This document shows positions 1 to 8,801 of a stretch of DNA of 53,594 bases, one piece after another. The notes beneath the pieces were generated by a model, which had not been told where the DNA came from, searched no databases, and saw nothing but the letters and a program-made list of their open reading frames with translations. Position 1 is the first letter of the stretch; each line of letters begins with the position of its first letter. The translations under genes and the position numbers were made by a program. The stretch is from Chloroflexota bacterium (GTDB taxonomy: Bacteria > Chloroflexota > Anaerolineae > Aggregatilineales > Phototrophicaceae). The DNA is taken from assembly GCA_026707225.1 (NCBI GenBank), contig JAPOXG010000106.1:1-53594 (forward strand), given 5' to 3'.

Positions 1-57
1 CCGAACAAAGCCACAAGTGAAACAGGCAAAGCCTTTTGCGTGGGCGGCGGCTGTGCC

Positions 58-80
58 GGGCGTGTGTCTACACGTTGCCC
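58..80. repeat. degenerate REP-like palindrome
   Basis: A GGGCGTGTG...CACGTTGCCC hairpin-like element lies downstream of the first glycosyltransferase gene. It resembles the REP family found throughout the window and shares the internal GTGTCTAC sequence of the long REP variant. The rest of bases 1-141 shows no gene. Confidence 0.35.
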
Positions 81-141
81 CCGCGATCGACCGCCGTCAA
101 AATGCACCGAGTTTGAAAAATGATTTTGGGATTTGAATACC

Positions 142-957
142 CTACCGATTCTTCAGCCACATCAGCCAGTAGACCGGCCGGCTCAGCGCCCAGAGCAGCA
201 GCATCTTCGAGATGCCGTGATGCTTGCGGCAATAGACCAGCAGATCGCGGAAGAAGATGCTGATGGCGAACCAACTGCGCGTCGATGACTTTTCGTGGTG
301 AACGATGCGCGCCGCCGTCAGAAAACGCATCGGCTTGCGCTGTCGCCGCGCCAGCGTCTCTTCGGGGAAGTAGAGCAGCAGATCTTCGTCCAGGCGAATG
401 TCGCCGCGCCGCATCATCGTACAGGCGCCAGGGATGGCTTCCACATCGCGGTCGCCGCGCCGATCCCAATCGCCGTAGGTCAATTGGCTGTGGAGTTCGC
501 GTTTGAGCGTCGGCAGCAAGTAACCCAAGGCGCTGTATGCCATGAGCAGCTGACGAAAGTCAGGTATGCGCGCGCAGGTTCGCTGGAGCTCGCCATTGGG
601 ATAGCGCAGCTGGGCGGTCACGCCCACATAATCGGGATGGTCCTGCAAGAAGCGGCGCATCTGCGCCAGCGCGTCGGCGGCGACCTCGGTATCGGGATTG
701 AGCAGCAGCACGGTATCGGCGCGGGCTGCCTCAATCCCGATGTTGTTGCCTCCGCAATACCAGGTGTTCAGCGACTGCGCCAGCAGCTTCACCTCGGGGA
801 ACTCGGCGCGCGTCATCTCGGCGCTGCCATCAGAGGAAGCGTTGTCGACCACGATGATTTCGAGATCCAGCCCGACGCTCTCCCGCAGCGACAGCAAGCA
901 ATTCCGCAGCAGCTCGCGCGTGTTGTAACTGACGATGACGACGGATAGATCGGACAA
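142..957 (-). CDS. family 2 glycosyltransferase (rhamnosyltransferase-like)
   Basis: A 271-aa protein that opens with the GT-A signature SVVIVSYNTRELLRNCL at about residues 5-21, then VVDNASSDGS, and has LLLNPDTEV as the DXD-equivalent nucleotide-sugar/metal site. The family transfers a sugar from a nucleotide-sugar to a growing surface polysaccharide at the cytoplasmic membrane face. The segment after the acceptor loop (LDEDLLLYF then PEET) is recognisable but shorter than in typical relatives, which usually carry a W- or C-containing helix before the conserved VHH; the VHH itself is retained as RIVHHEKSS. The C-terminus is hydrophobic (FRDLLVYCRKHHG onward), suggesting membrane association. 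It is monocistronic and divergent from the oxidoreductase at 1108. Donor and acceptor cannot be read from the sequence. Confidence 0.85.
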   Translation of the reverse strand: MSDLSVVIVSYNTRELLRNCLLSLRESVGLDLEIIVVDNASSDGSAEMTRAEFPEVKLLAQSLNTWYCGGNNIGIEAARADTVLLLNPDTEVAADALAQMRRFLQDHPDYVGVTAQLRYPNGELQRTCARIPDFRQLLMAYSALGYLLPTLKRELHSQLTYGDWDRRGDRDVEAIPGACTMMRRGDIRLDEDLLLYFPEETLARRQRKPMRFLTAARIVHHEKSSTRSWFAISIFFRDLLVYCRKHHGISKMLLLWALSRPVYWLMWLKNR

Positions 958-1107
958 TGGAGGTTTTCCTCGCCGGGGCTTCTCCGGTCAATTTAGCATA
1001 TAGCATATCAGATGCAAGTTGGGCTGCGATACCGCCTCGTCTGGCTTTATCGCGGCAACTCCGTTAGCATTTGCCCAAACATGGCAGATGATGCAGGGAG
1101 ATCAACA

Positions 1108-1962
1108 ATGAAATATGGAGTCGTGTTGCCGCAGACGCAGATTGGCGCCGATCCGACCGTGCTGCGCGATTTCGCGCAAGCAGCCGAGGGCATGGGCTAC
1201 CATCATATTTTGGCTTATGACCATGTGCTGGGCGCCAATCCCGACCGGCCCGGCTGGGATAGCGGCCGCCCCTACAATTACCATGACATGTTCCATGAGC
1301 CTTTCACCCTCTTCTCCTGGATGGCGGGCTTCACCGAGACGATCGGCTTCATGACCGGCGTCTTGATCCTGCCGCAGCGGCAGACGGCGCTGGTGGCGAA
1401 ACAAGCGACCCAGCTCGATTTGCTCTCCGGCGGGCGCTTCCGCATGGGCATCGGCATTGGCTGGAACGAGGTCGAGTACAATTCGCTGGGCTATGATTTC
1501 AGCAGTCGCGGCGCCCGCTGCGAAGAGCAGATTGCCGTGTTGCGCGAATTGTGGACGAAGGAACTGGTGACCTATCAGGGTCGCTTCGACAAGATCGACG
1601 ATGCCGGCATCAACCCCCTGCCGAAACAACCGATTTCAATTTGGATCGGCGGCTATGCTGATGTCGTCTTGCGGAGAGCCGGGCGTTTGAGCGATGGCTA
1701 TCTGGCGCAGGAAGGTCCGGCGGAAGACGCCAAACCGATGACCGAGGCTTTCTTTGCTTATGCCGAAGAAGCGGGCCGAGCCGGGCAGGTGGGCTTGCAT
1801 ACGCGTCTGAGGACTGAACATACGCCCGAAAGCGAGTGGGAAGCGCTCGTCGCCGGCTGGGATGCAATCGGCGCGACCGAACTGGCAGTCTACCCGCACG
1901 GCGAGGCGCTGGACGATTATCTCGCCCGCCTTCAGCGCTTCAGAGACATCTTCGGCGTCTAG
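1108..1962 (+). CDS. LLM-class F420-dependent oxidoreductase
   Basis: Luciferase-like monooxygenase-fold TIM barrel of 284 aa, of the F420-dependent subfamily. The N-terminus MKYGVVLPQTQIGADP, the YDHVLGANPDRP segment, the GVLILPQR strand and the sequence GRFRMGIGIGWNEVEYNSLG are hallmark LLM motifs. The family transfers hydride between coenzyme F420 (or FMN) and an organic substrate; the substrate is unknown. The frame is open upstream to 1012, but the start at 1108 has AGGGAG seven bases before it and aligns with the family N-terminus. It stands alone, followed by REP repeats. Confidence 0.85.
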   Translation: MKYGVVLPQTQIGADPTVLRDFAQAAEGMGYHHILAYDHVLGANPDRPGWDSGRPYNYHDMFHEPFTLFSWMAGFTETIGFMTGVLILPQRQTALVAKQATQLDLLSGGRFRMGIGIGWNEVEYNSLGYDFSSRGARCEEQIAVLRELWTKELVTYQGRFDKIDDAGINPLPKQPISIWIGGYADVVLRRAGRLSDGYLAQEGPAEDAKPMTEAFFAYAEEAGRAGQVGLHTRLRTEHTPESEWEALVAGWDAIGATELAVYPHGEALDDYLARLQRFRDIFGV

Positions 1963-2021
1963 GCTCGAGGATATTTCATGATTCCTTCAAGCGGAAAAGA
2001 GACTGGTCCATGAAGGATGGC

Positions 2022-2094
2022 GGGCGACATAATATGTCGCCCCTACAGTTAGACGGCAGCATTGGGCATGTAGGGGCGACCAACCTGGTCGCCC
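2022..2094. repeat. REPIN-like doublet of REP palindromes
   Basis: Two 21-bp palindromes, 2022-2042 (GGGCGACATA/TATGTCGCCC, perfect 10-bp arms) and 2074-2094 (GGGCGACCA/TGGTCGCCC), are separated by 31 bp. The flanks facing each other are CCCCTACA and TGTAGGGG, so the pair is inverted head to head. Other doublets in the window have the opposite polarity. Confidence 0.75.
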
Positions 2095-2123
2095 GTCGCG
2101 CAAAGCACTGAGGTTGGCCGAAC

Positions 2124-4670
2124 GTGCCCTCGATCATAATTCGCCTCGCCTTGCGCTACATCAGCCGGCGTCTGTTCCAGAGCGGGATGTTTGTGCTGGG
2201 CGTGGCGCTGGGCGTCGCCGTCGTGGTCGCCATCGATATCGCCAACGGGTCGGCCAGCCGCGCCTTCGCGCTCAGCAGCGAAAGCCTGGTCGGCCGCGCC
2301 ACCCACCAGATCGTCGGCGGACCCAACGGCTTCAACTCCGCGCTGTATACGCGCCTGCGGCTCGAACTGGGCTTCAAAGTCAGCGCGCCAATCGTGACTG
2401 AGTTTGCGCGCATCGCCGGGGGCGACCAGGCGCTGCGCCTGCTCGGCGTCGATCCCTTGTCCGAGGCGCCTTTCCGCTCCTATCTGGCTGACGAATCGCA
2501 ACAGATCGATTACGCCGCGCTCACTCGCCTCATCGCCGAACCGGGCGCGGTCGTCATCAGCGAGGCGCTGGCGGCGCGGCTCGAGCTGGAACTGGAGGAC
2601 GAGCTGCAAATCAGCGTCGGCGGTCGTTTTAGCCCGGCGCGCCTGGTCGGCCTATTGCAGCCGGCGGATAGCGCCAGCCGCCAAGCGCTGAATGATCTGA
2701 TCATCTGTGATATCGCCAGCGCGCAAGAGATCGCCGGCATGGGCGGGCGGCTCAGCCGCATTGATCTCATCCTCGATGAAGACGAAGCGGAAATGCTGCG
2801 CGCCGCCCTGCCCGTCGGCATCCAACTGGTGGCTGTCAAAGAAGAGAACGCGCTTGATCAGATGATCGCCGCTTTCGAATTCAACCTGGGTGCGATGAGC
2901 ACTCTGGCGTTGGTCGTGGGCTTGTTCCTCATTTACAACACGGTAACCTTCAGCGTGGTGCAGCGGCGCGGCGCCCTCGGCTTCATGCGCGCGCTGGGCA
3001 CAACCCGCCGGCAGATCTTCCGTTTCATTTTGCTGGAAGCCTTCATCCTGGGCGTGATCGGCGCCCTGCTCGGGTTGGCGCTGGGCATCATCTTTGGGCG
3101 CGGGGCGGTCGCGCTGGTTTCGCAGACGATCAGCGATCTCTATTTCAGCGTGGATGTGCAGCGGATCTCGGCGCCGCCGCTGACGCTGCTGAAGGGCGCC
3201 GCAATCGGACTAGGGGCGAGCTTGCTTGCCGCCGCCATCCCATCCTGGGACGCGACGCGCAGTCCGCCAGCGGGCTTGATGCGCCGCTCCGATGAAGAAG
3301 CGCAAACGCGGCGTCTGCTGCCGGCGATCACGGCCGGCGCCGTCTTGATGAATCTGCTGGGCTTGCTCCTGCTGGCCGCGCCGGGCGGGCTGGCGCTGAG
3401 CTTCGCCGCTTCGCTGTGCATCATCGTCGGCGGCGCCATGTTCACGCCGGCCGCTTTAATCGCGCTGATGCGATTGCTGCTGCCGGTTTCGGCGTCGCTC
3501 TTTGGCGTTTTGGGCCGGCTGGCGGCGCGCTCGATCACGCGGTCTATGAGCCGCGCCTCGGTGGCGGTGGCCGCGTTGACCATCGCCGTCAGCGTCATTG
3601 TCGGCGTCAGCGTCATGATCGGCAGCTTTCGCGGCACGGTCGCCGATTGGCTGCGCGCATCGCTGGGGGCGCAGATTTACGTGTCGCCGCCCCTCTTCGC
3701 TTCCAATAATGCCAGCGTCGATGTCGAGCGGGCTGTGAAAGACATCGCCTTCGCCGCTCCTGGCGTGCGCGCCGTCTCCTCCGCGCGGCACGTCAGCGTG
3801 GGCGCGCCCGATTATCCTGATCTGCCGCCGGTGAATCTGCTGGCCAGCGACTTCGATATCGCCGGCGACAAACGGCGTTTCTTGTGGTCGACAGTTTCGG
3901 TCGAAGAACATCAGACCGCGCTTGATGACGGACGGGTGATGGTCAGCGAGCCCTTCGCTTTCCGCCGCGGCATCGATGAAAGCCACAATCGCATCACTCT
4001 GAACACCGACAGCGGACCGGTGGCATTTGAGGTATTCGGCGTCTACTATGATTACAGCACCGATCAGGGCGCGGTCTACATCGCGCGCTCGGTATATGAC
4101 CGCTATTTCGCAGATCCATTCATCAGCTCGCTCGGCATCTTCATCGAGGACGATGCCAATACCGCCGCTGTCATCGCGGAGTTGCGCGCGCGGCTGGCTG
4201 GTTATGATCTCTTGGTGCAAGACAACGCCGGCTTGCGGGCGGGCGCGCTGGAAGTCTTCGACCGCACCTTCGCCATCACGGTCGCCTTGCGCCTGTTGAC
4301 GACGCTGGTCGCTTTCATTGGCATCCTCTCGGCGCTGATGTCGCTGCAGCTTGAGCGGGCGCGCGAATACGGCCTGATGCGCGCCACCGGCATGACAGCG
4401 CGTCAACTGACTGGCTACGCCGTGATTCAGACCGGGCTGATGGGGCTGGTCGCTGGTCTGCTGGCTTTGCCAATCGGCGTCGCGACAGCGCTGGTCTTGA
4501 CTCACGTGATCAACCTGCGATCATTTGGCTGGTCGATGCAGGTCGCGCTGCAGCCGTCATACTTTGCCGAGGCGCTGCTGGTGGCGCTGCTGGCGGCGCT
4601 GCTGGCCGGGGCATACCCGGCGCTGCTGCTCGGAAGGCTTAAGCCGGCCGCCGCCCTGCGCAGCGAGTGA
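2124..4670 (+). CDS. FtsX-family ABC transporter permease (MacB/LolC-like)
   Basis: An 848-aa membrane protein with two FtsX domains. It has an N-terminal helix at about residues 20-42, a large extracytoplasmic domain, and a first FtsX bundle starting near residue 250 (LGAMSTLALVVGLFLIYNTV followed by RRGALGFMRALGTTRRQI). Central helices follow, then a second extracytoplasmic domain and a last FtsX bundle (LERAREYGLMRATGMTARQL near residue 745). The family works with a LolD/MacB-type ATPase to move lipids, peptides or toxins, or to drive an extracellular partner. No ATPase gene is adjacent, so its partner must be encoded elsewhere. The start is GTG with GAGG about ten bases upstream. Confidence 0.85.
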   Translation: MPSIIIRLALRYISRRLFQSGMFVLGVALGVAVVVAIDIANGSASRAFALSSESLVGRATHQIVGGPNGFNSALYTRLRLELGFKVSAPIVTEFARIAGGDQALRLLGVDPLSEAPFRSYLADESQQIDYAALTRLIAEPGAVVISEALAARLELELEDELQISVGGRFSPARLVGLLQPADSASRQALNDLIICDIASAQEIAGMGGRLSRIDLILDEDEAEMLRAALPVGIQLVAVKEENALDQMIAAFEFNLGAMSTLALVVGLFLIYNTVTFSVVQRRGALGFMRALGTTRRQIFRFILLEAFILGVIGALLGLALGIIFGRGAVALVSQTISDLYFSVDVQRISAPPLTLLKGAAIGLGASLLAAAIPSWDATRSPPAGLMRRSDEEAQTRRLLPAITAGAVLMNLLGLLLLAAPGGLALSFAASLCIIVGGAMFTPAALIALMRLLLPVSASLFGVLGRLAARSITRSMSRASVAVAALTIAVSVIVGVSVMIGSFRGTVADWLRASLGAQIYVSPPLFASNNASVDVERAVKDIAFAAPGVRAVSSARHVSVGAPDYPDLPPVNLLASDFDIAGDKRRFLWSTVSVEEHQTALDDGRVMVSEPFAFRRGIDESHNRITLNTDSGPVAFEVFGVYYDYSTDQGAVYIARSVYDRYFADPFISSLGIFIEDDANTAAVIAELRARLAGYDLLVQDNAGLRAGALEVFDRTFAITVALRLLTTLVAFIGILSALMSLQLERAREYGLMRATGMTARQLTGYAVIQTGLMGLVAGLLALPIGVATALVLTHVINLRSFGWSMQVALQPSYFAEALLVALLAALLAGAYPALLLGRLKPAAALRSE

Positions 4671-4698
4671 GCGGCTCAAGAGAAAAGGAGGCGTCGAA

Positions 4699-5178
4699 TT
4701 GAAGGGACTTCCCAATGGGTGGCTGCTGGAAGGTTTGGAGCAATCCGCCCAAACGCTGACGCATATCCTGGCCGATGTCAGCCAGGCGCAGGCGGTCGCG
4801 ATACGGGATGGCGACGATGGCTGGAGCGTGCTCGAGATCATGTGCCACCTGCGCGATTATCAAGCGATTTTCGCCGAACGCATCGGCCGCATCCTGGAAG
4901 AAGAGAATCCAACTTTCAGGCTTTATGACGAAGCGGCGCGGCTGGGGATGGTGGTGGAAAACGAGTACGCCAAGCAAGACCTGCGCGCCGTGTTGGCGGA
5001 CTACATGGCGACCCGCCGGGCGATCATCGAGCGTCTGGCGGCTCTCGACGATGCACAGTGGGGGCGCGAGGGACGCTTCGCCGCCGATGATGTCGTCGAC
5101 TTGACCATGCCAGTCGTGCATACCTTGCTGCATGATGCCGATCACACCGAGCAGATCGCGCGCATTCTCCGGGCGTAG
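4699..5178 (+). CDS. DinB-family four-helix protein
   Basis: A 159-aa protein starting with TTG, preceded by AAGGAGG at 4685-4691 with a seven-base gap; the longer open frame to 4525 only shadows the permease end. The DinB/YfiT superfamily metal triad is visible: a His in IMCHLRDYQ, and His residues in LLHDADHTEQI near the C-terminus. The family includes metal-dependent thiol S-transferases (mycothiol or bacillithiol type) and many proteins of unknown role. It lies 28 bases after the permease stop and may be co-transcribed with it. The exact reaction is unknown. Confidence 0.8.
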   Translation: MKGLPNGWLLEGLEQSAQTLTHILADVSQAQAVAIRDGDDGWSVLEIMCHLRDYQAIFAERIGRILEEENPTFRLYDEAARLGMVVENEYAKQDLRAVLADYMATRRAIIERLAALDDAQWGREGRFAADDVVDLTMPVVHTLLHDADHTEQIARILRA

Positions 5179-5227
5179 CGCCTAGGAAAACCGGGTGAAT
5201 TGCGTGTAAACCGACCGAGAAAATGCA

Positions 5228-5315
5228 GGGGCGATCCTTGGCGACGGTCAGTGTCTACGCGACCTCGTCCGCGTTATCTTTTCTGCGTTTTCGGGCATCT
5301 CAAGAGTCGCCCCTA
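5228..5315. repeat. degenerate long-variant REP element
   Basis: A left arm GGGGCGAT near 5229, the internal GGTCAGTGTCTACGCGACC shared with the elements at 8518 and 9845, and a right end GAGTCGCCCCTACA around 5305-5318. The pairing has decayed. Confidence 0.4.
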
Positions 5316-5349
5316 CAACTGACGGGCGAGAAGCTCTAAAATCGCTCGG

Positions 5350-6120
5350 ATGCCAACGCCTTTCACACACTTGCGTATCGCTCAGGACCTCCTCGTTGAC
5401 GCGCGCCTCGCGCCAATTTACCGCGAACTACTGAGGCGCCGGGCGCCCGCTTTCCAGCTGGGGGGGATTGTCGCCGACGCCCGCGTCGCCAGCGGGGTCG
5501 GGCGCGAAGTGACGCATTTCTACGCCTACGGCCGTCCCATCAGCGTGCGTCCCTGGCGCCTGATGCTGCGCGAACACGAGGCGCTTTCCCAGCCGCATGA
5601 CGAGGAGCGCCTGGCATTCCTGGCGGGCTATGTCGCCCATTTGGCGACCGATGAAGCTTGGGCGCTGAAAATGGTGCGGCCGCAATTCTGGGAGCGCGAC
5701 TGGCTCGGCGTCGAGCGGCGCGACAAATTCCTCGCCCTGCACCTCATCCTGACCGTGATGGACGAGCGCGATGAAGTTGAACTGGCGCCTTGGCAAGCGC
5801 AGTCGCTGGCGCGCAGCGAGCCCGACAACTGGCTGCCCTTCATGAGCGATGACATCCTGCGTGGCTGGCGTGATTTGGTGGCGCGGCAAATCGCCCCCGG
5901 CGGCGAAAGCGAAACGCTGGCGATCTTCGGGCGGCGCCTGAAACGCGATCCAGCTGAGATTCGCGCTGTGCTGGATGATCCGGCGCTGATGGAACGCTAT
6001 CTTTGGCGGCACGTGCCGCGCCCGGATTTGGCGCAGGTCGAACGGCAAGCCTACGCCTTCACGCGCGATCAAGTGGCGGTTTATCTCACCGAGTTCATGC
6101 CGGCTTTTGCATCGGTCTAG
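5350..6120 (+). CDS. zinc-dependent phospholipase C-like protein
   Basis: A 256-aa protein without a signal peptide. The pattern PTPFTHLRIAQDLL at the N-terminus, then GGIVADARV, THFYAYGRP and AGYVAHLATDEAW resembles the all-helical zinc-dependent phospholipase C/S1-P1 nuclease-like family, in which spaced His and Asp residues bind metals. Whether it is catalytic is not shown; many actinobacterial and Chloroflexota members are annotated only as zinc-dependent phospholipase C family or hypothetical. No strong ribosome-binding site is seen before the ATG. It is flanked by a degenerate REP upstream and a convergent oxidoreductase gene downstream. Confidence 0.6.
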   Translation: MPTPFTHLRIAQDLLVDARLAPIYRELLRRRAPAFQLGGIVADARVASGVGREVTHFYAYGRPISVRPWRLMLREHEALSQPHDEERLAFLAGYVAHLATDEAWALKMVRPQFWERDWLGVERRDKFLALHLILTVMDERDEVELAPWQAQSLARSEPDNWLPFMSDDILRGWRDLVARQIAPGGESETLAIFGRRLKRDPAEIRAVLDDPALMERYLWRHVPRPDLAQVERQAYAFTRDQVAVYLTEFMPAFASV

Positions 6121-6167
6121 AGTGTTCGCCAGACCTTGTTACATCTTAGCGCCTGTCCAGTCGTGGC

Positions 6168-7193
6168 TTAAGCGAGCGCGCGTCTCAACTTCGGGACCAG
6201 GTCCGCTTCCGGCTCGTAGGGAATGGCGACGACCTCGTGATTGAGCGAGCTGGCGTAGAGCGCCAGGATCACGTTGAAATCGACCAAGGCGCGCTCCAGG
6301 TTCAGCGGATGCAGGGCGCTGTCATCTTCCAGCCAGTCAAACATCGCTTCGCACATGGCCGCCTGCCCCAGCACGTCTTCATCCGGGTATTCGTGCTCGC
6401 CACTCTCGTAGACGCCGTTTATGAAGGTCTCCCAGCCCCACATCGTCCAGTGCGCATAACCCTTCATGCCGTAGACGGCGATGCGCTTGTGCTGGTAGAT
6501 GGCGTCGCCTCGCGGCACGCGCGGCGCATTTTCGCCGCAGCGCAAAGTGGCTTGCACGCCGTTGTCGTACTCCACCGCCGCCAAACTTTGATCGGGCGCG
6601 TAGTGCTCCTTGACGTTGGGCTGCAAGCCATCCGCGCCGGAGACCTGCCCGAAAACGGTGGTCGGGTTCGCCGGGTTAAAGGCGCCGATCGCCTGCAGCG
6701 AATGGGTGCCCTGATATGCCAGGTTCATGCCCGAGCTGGCCTCGACGAAGCGCAAATCGCCGATGGCGCCATCGGCCACCAGCTTCTGCAAGCGCTGCCG
6801 CCGCGGGTGAAACTGCAGCTGATGATTGATGGCGACCTTGATCTTCGGCTTGCGCGCGACAAAATCCCGCAGCGCCACATAATCCTCGCCTTGAATCGCC
6901 AGCGGCTTCTCCACAATCGCCAAGGGAACGCCAGCCGCTTCAGCCGCTTCGAGGATCTCCAGCCTCACGTTTGGCGGCGTGCTGACCTGGACCAGCTCGG
7001 GCTTTTCTTTCTCGAACATCTCGCGGTAATCGGTATAGCGCGCGGACACGTCAAATTTGTCGCCGAACTCGTCCATCGGTCCCGGCAGCAAATCGCAGAC
7101 CGCCACCACTCGACCGCGCTTCACATACTGGTAGGCATCCGCATGCCCGTGCGACCGTCCGCCGCCGACGCCGATGATGACCGATTTATACAT
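6168..7193 (-). CDS. Gfo/Idh/MocA-family oxidoreductase
   Basis: A 341-aa NAD(P)-dependent sugar or cyclitol dehydrogenase. The Rossmann start VIIGVGGGRSHGHADAY is an atypical glycine-rich loop. It is followed by VVAVCDLLPG, VQVSTPPNVRLEILEAAEAA and the family signature IVEKPLA, whose EKP lysine is the usual catalytic or NAD-positioning residue. The gene overlaps the upstream Zn-dehydrogenase by eight bases (ATG and TAA within ATGTATAA), so the pair is translationally coupled. The context suggests consecutive oxidation steps on a sugar or inositol. Substrate specificity is not readable. Confidence 0.88.
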   Translation of the reverse strand: MYKSVIIGVGGGRSHGHADAYQYVKRGRVVAVCDLLPGPMDEFGDKFDVSARYTDYREMFEKEKPELVQVSTPPNVRLEILEAAEAAGVPLAIVEKPLAIQGEDYVALRDFVARKPKIKVAINHQLQFHPRRQRLQKLVADGAIGDLRFVEASSGMNLAYQGTHSLQAIGAFNPANPTTVFGQVSGADGLQPNVKEHYAPDQSLAAVEYDNGVQATLRCGENAPRVPRGDAIYQHKRIAVYGMKGYAHWTMWGWETFINGVYESGEHEYPDEDVLGQAAMCEAMFDWLEDDSALHPLNLERALVDFNVILALYASSLNHEVVAIPYEPEADLVPKLRRALA

Positions 7194-8220
7194 CGCTGCC
7201 CTCCCAAGGCTGTAAGATCACTTTGCCGCATTGCCCGGAAAGTTGTGTTTCCCAGGCGCTCTGAATATCATCAATCGAAAATCGATGCGTGATCAGCTTG
7301 TCCAGTTGATCGCCAATCTCGCCAATCATCCGCATCATCCGCGGCGTATCCGCCATATTGAAATGCCAGGAGCCGATCAAGCGCAGCCCCTTGCGGATCA
7401 TATCGGGGCTGATTCGCAGCGGCGTATCATCGCCGCATTCGCCGACGAAAGCGACCGCGCCCTTGCGCCGCGCCGCGTCAATGCAAAGGCGATGCGCCGC
7501 CACCACGCCGGAACAGTCGATGGCTTTGTCCACGCCGCGGCCAGCGCTTGTCAAATCTAAAATCTGTTGCAGAGCATCGCCCTCAAGCGGATTCACCACC
7601 GCGGACGCGCCCAGCTCCAAAGCCTTTTCCGCGCGATATTCGATGCTATCCACGCCGATCACGCGCGCCCCGCGATAGACGCCGTTGACGACGCCGCCCA
7701 AGCCGACGGGTCCCAAGCCAGTGACGAGCAGCGTATCGTGGCGGTCGACCTCCATCAGCTGCATGGCGCCGAAGGTTGGTCCCAAGCCGCAGCAAGCCAT
7801 CGCCGCATGGTTGTAGGACATGCCGTCGGGGATCGGCACAAGCATCCAATCCTGCTTTAGCAAATACTGCGCCATCGTGCCCAAGCCATCGGCGCTGCCA
7901 TGGAGCGCGGCAAAATCAAAGGCGTCTTGGCAGTGAATGTAATCCCCGTCCAGGCAGAGCGCGCAGCAGCCGCAGGCGTTCATCGGCATGACCACTACGC
8001 GGTCGCCCACTTTGACCCGGCCGGGCTGCGCCACTTCGGCCACTTCGCCCGCCGCTTCATGCCCCCACAGCGGGTGACTCGCGCCAGCGGCGAAAGCCTT
8101 GTATTCCGTGCACATGGGCGCTGCCCGGACTTTGACGACGACCCAGTTGCCCATCGCCCGTGGCTTGCTCACGACCGTCACATCCGCTTGCTTTTTGCCG
8201 ATCACCGCGACTTGTTTCAT
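7186..8220 (-). CDS. zinc-binding medium-chain alcohol/sugar dehydrogenase
   Basis: A 344-aa MDR-family enzyme. The catalytic zinc Cys sits in an unusual APMCTEYKAF in place of the common GICGTD, with the GHE ligand in PLWGHEAAGEV. A structural-zinc lobe contains ACGCCALCLDGDYIHC, and the Rossmann loop is GLGPVGLGG. The family oxidises alcohols or polyols with NAD(P). The frame extends ten codons further, but the ATG at 8220 has GAGGGAG five bases upstream and matches the family N-terminus. It is first in a two-gene operon with the Gfo/Idh protein and divergent from the LacI regulator at 8802. Confidence 0.87.
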   Translation of the reverse strand: MKQVAVIGKKQADVTVVSKPRAMGNWVVVKVRAAPMCTEYKAFAAGASHPLWGHEAAGEVAEVAQPGRVKVGDRVVVMPMNACGCCALCLDGDYIHCQDAFDFAALHGSADGLGTMAQYLLKQDWMLVPIPDGMSYNHAAMACCGLGPTFGAMQLMEVDRHDTLLVTGLGPVGLGGVVNGVYRGARVIGVDSIEYRAEKALELGASAVVNPLEGDALQQILDLTSAGRGVDKAIDCSGVVAAHRLCIDAARRKGAVAFVGECGDDTPLRISPDMIRKGLRLIGSWHFNMADTPRMMRMIGEIGDQLDKLITHRFSIDDIQSAWETQLSGQCGKVILQPWEGSDV

Positions 8221-8266
8221 GACCGCTCCCTCATGCCGCCGAGCCACTCACTCAGGGACGGCGCGT

Positions 8267-8274
8267 AATCGGTT
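8267..8274. promoter_or_regulatory. candidate LacI-family operator core
   Basis: AATCGGTT, a CG-centred AANCGNTT core typical of LacI-family sites, lies 46 bp upstream of the dehydrogenase start. The same 8-mer (or its complement) recurs before lacI (8760-8767) and in the divergent region at 27093-27100. The flanks are only weakly symmetric, so this is tentative. Confidence 0.3.
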
Positions 8275-8517
8275 TTCTGACGTCGGCTCGGAATATAACA
8301 CAGGTGGCAAGGCGCCGCAAATTGATTCACCACAGCCGCTCGGCGGCAGCGAATAGAATCAACCGCGCTCACACAAAATGACAAGCCCACTCCTCGCGCG
8401 CGCAAGGGGGTTTATCAAATAAGAGGAATTGAGGCGTCACAGAAAACTCAGAGGTTTCTTGCGCACGTTCAGCGATCCGCTTTCTCGATGAAGCCTCGCC
8501 CGGGAAGTTGTCTGTAG

Positions 8518-8606
8518 GGGCGACTCGGTGGGTTGCGTAGATACAGACCGTCAGTCGCCCGCTTCCAAACAGCCTGAATCTCGAAGGGCGAGCCACCGGC
8601 TCGCCC
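8518..8606. repeat. REPIN-like doublet, one long-variant REP
   Basis: A 43-bp long-variant REP (8518-8560, internally carrying the complement of GGTCTGTATCTACGC) and a 21-bp REP at 8586-8606 (GGGCGAGCC/GGCTCGCCC) lie 25 bp apart. The outer flanks are CTGTAGG and CCTACACG, giving the inverted-pair layout. Confidence 0.75.
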
Positions 8607-8645
8607 CTACACGTTGCCGGTCTTTTTCAAACTTTGCATTGCGCA

Positions 8646-8693
8646 CCCTCTGTGTTCTCTGTGCGCCCTCATTTCCTCTGTGGTGAAAAAATG
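8646..8693. repeat. CACAGAGG-family dispersed repeat (reverse orientation)
   Basis: It reads CCTCTGTG...CTCTGTGCGCCCTC...CCTCTGTGGTGAAAAAA on the plus strand. It matches, in reverse, the repeats at 11613, 18742 and 46521. Confidence 0.65.
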
Positions 8694-8753
8694 CGAAGCG
8701 CTTGTCTTGGTTGCGGCGCGAAAATTGACGAGGGCGCGCCGATGCGATACCAT

Positions 8754-8769
8754 GCAACAAATCGGTTGC
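8754..8769. promoter_or_regulatory. candidate operator upstream of lacI
   Basis: Inverted repeat GCAAC-AAATCG-GTTGC enclosing the AATCGGTT core, 33 bp upstream of the LacI-family start. It is positioned for autoregulation. No experiment or alignment supports it beyond symmetry and recurrence. Confidence 0.4.
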
Positions 8770-8801
8770 GCAACAGGTTAAACAAAGAGGGCAGTAGGCG
8801 G

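Larger units (their letters stand above)
8221..8801. other. divergent intergenic region between dehydrogenase operon and lacI
   Basis: This 581-bp region has no supported gene. It contains a candidate LacI-type site near each flanking gene (8267-8274 and 8754-8769), a REPIN-like doublet (8518-8606) and a CACAGAGG-family repeat (8646-8693). The frames crossing it read through repeats. Confidence 0.7.

Noticed and set aside
2022..2042. Rho-independent terminator formed by each REP
   Set aside because: Strong stems but no T-run follows; only 32867-32894 has one.
2022..2094. CRISPR-like array made of the GGGCGACC palindromes
   Set aside because: Copies are dispersed singly or in pairs, with variable arms and no regular spacers or cas genes.
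3456..4505. A 349-codon open frame antisense to the FtsX permease
   Set aside because: High-GC shadow frame: Arg/His/Gln-rich composition with no family motif, fully inside a well-supported gene.
8634..8801. N-terminal extension of the first LacI protein
   Set aside because: The extension translates a dispersed CACAGAGG repeat and leads into the canonical HTH start at 8802.
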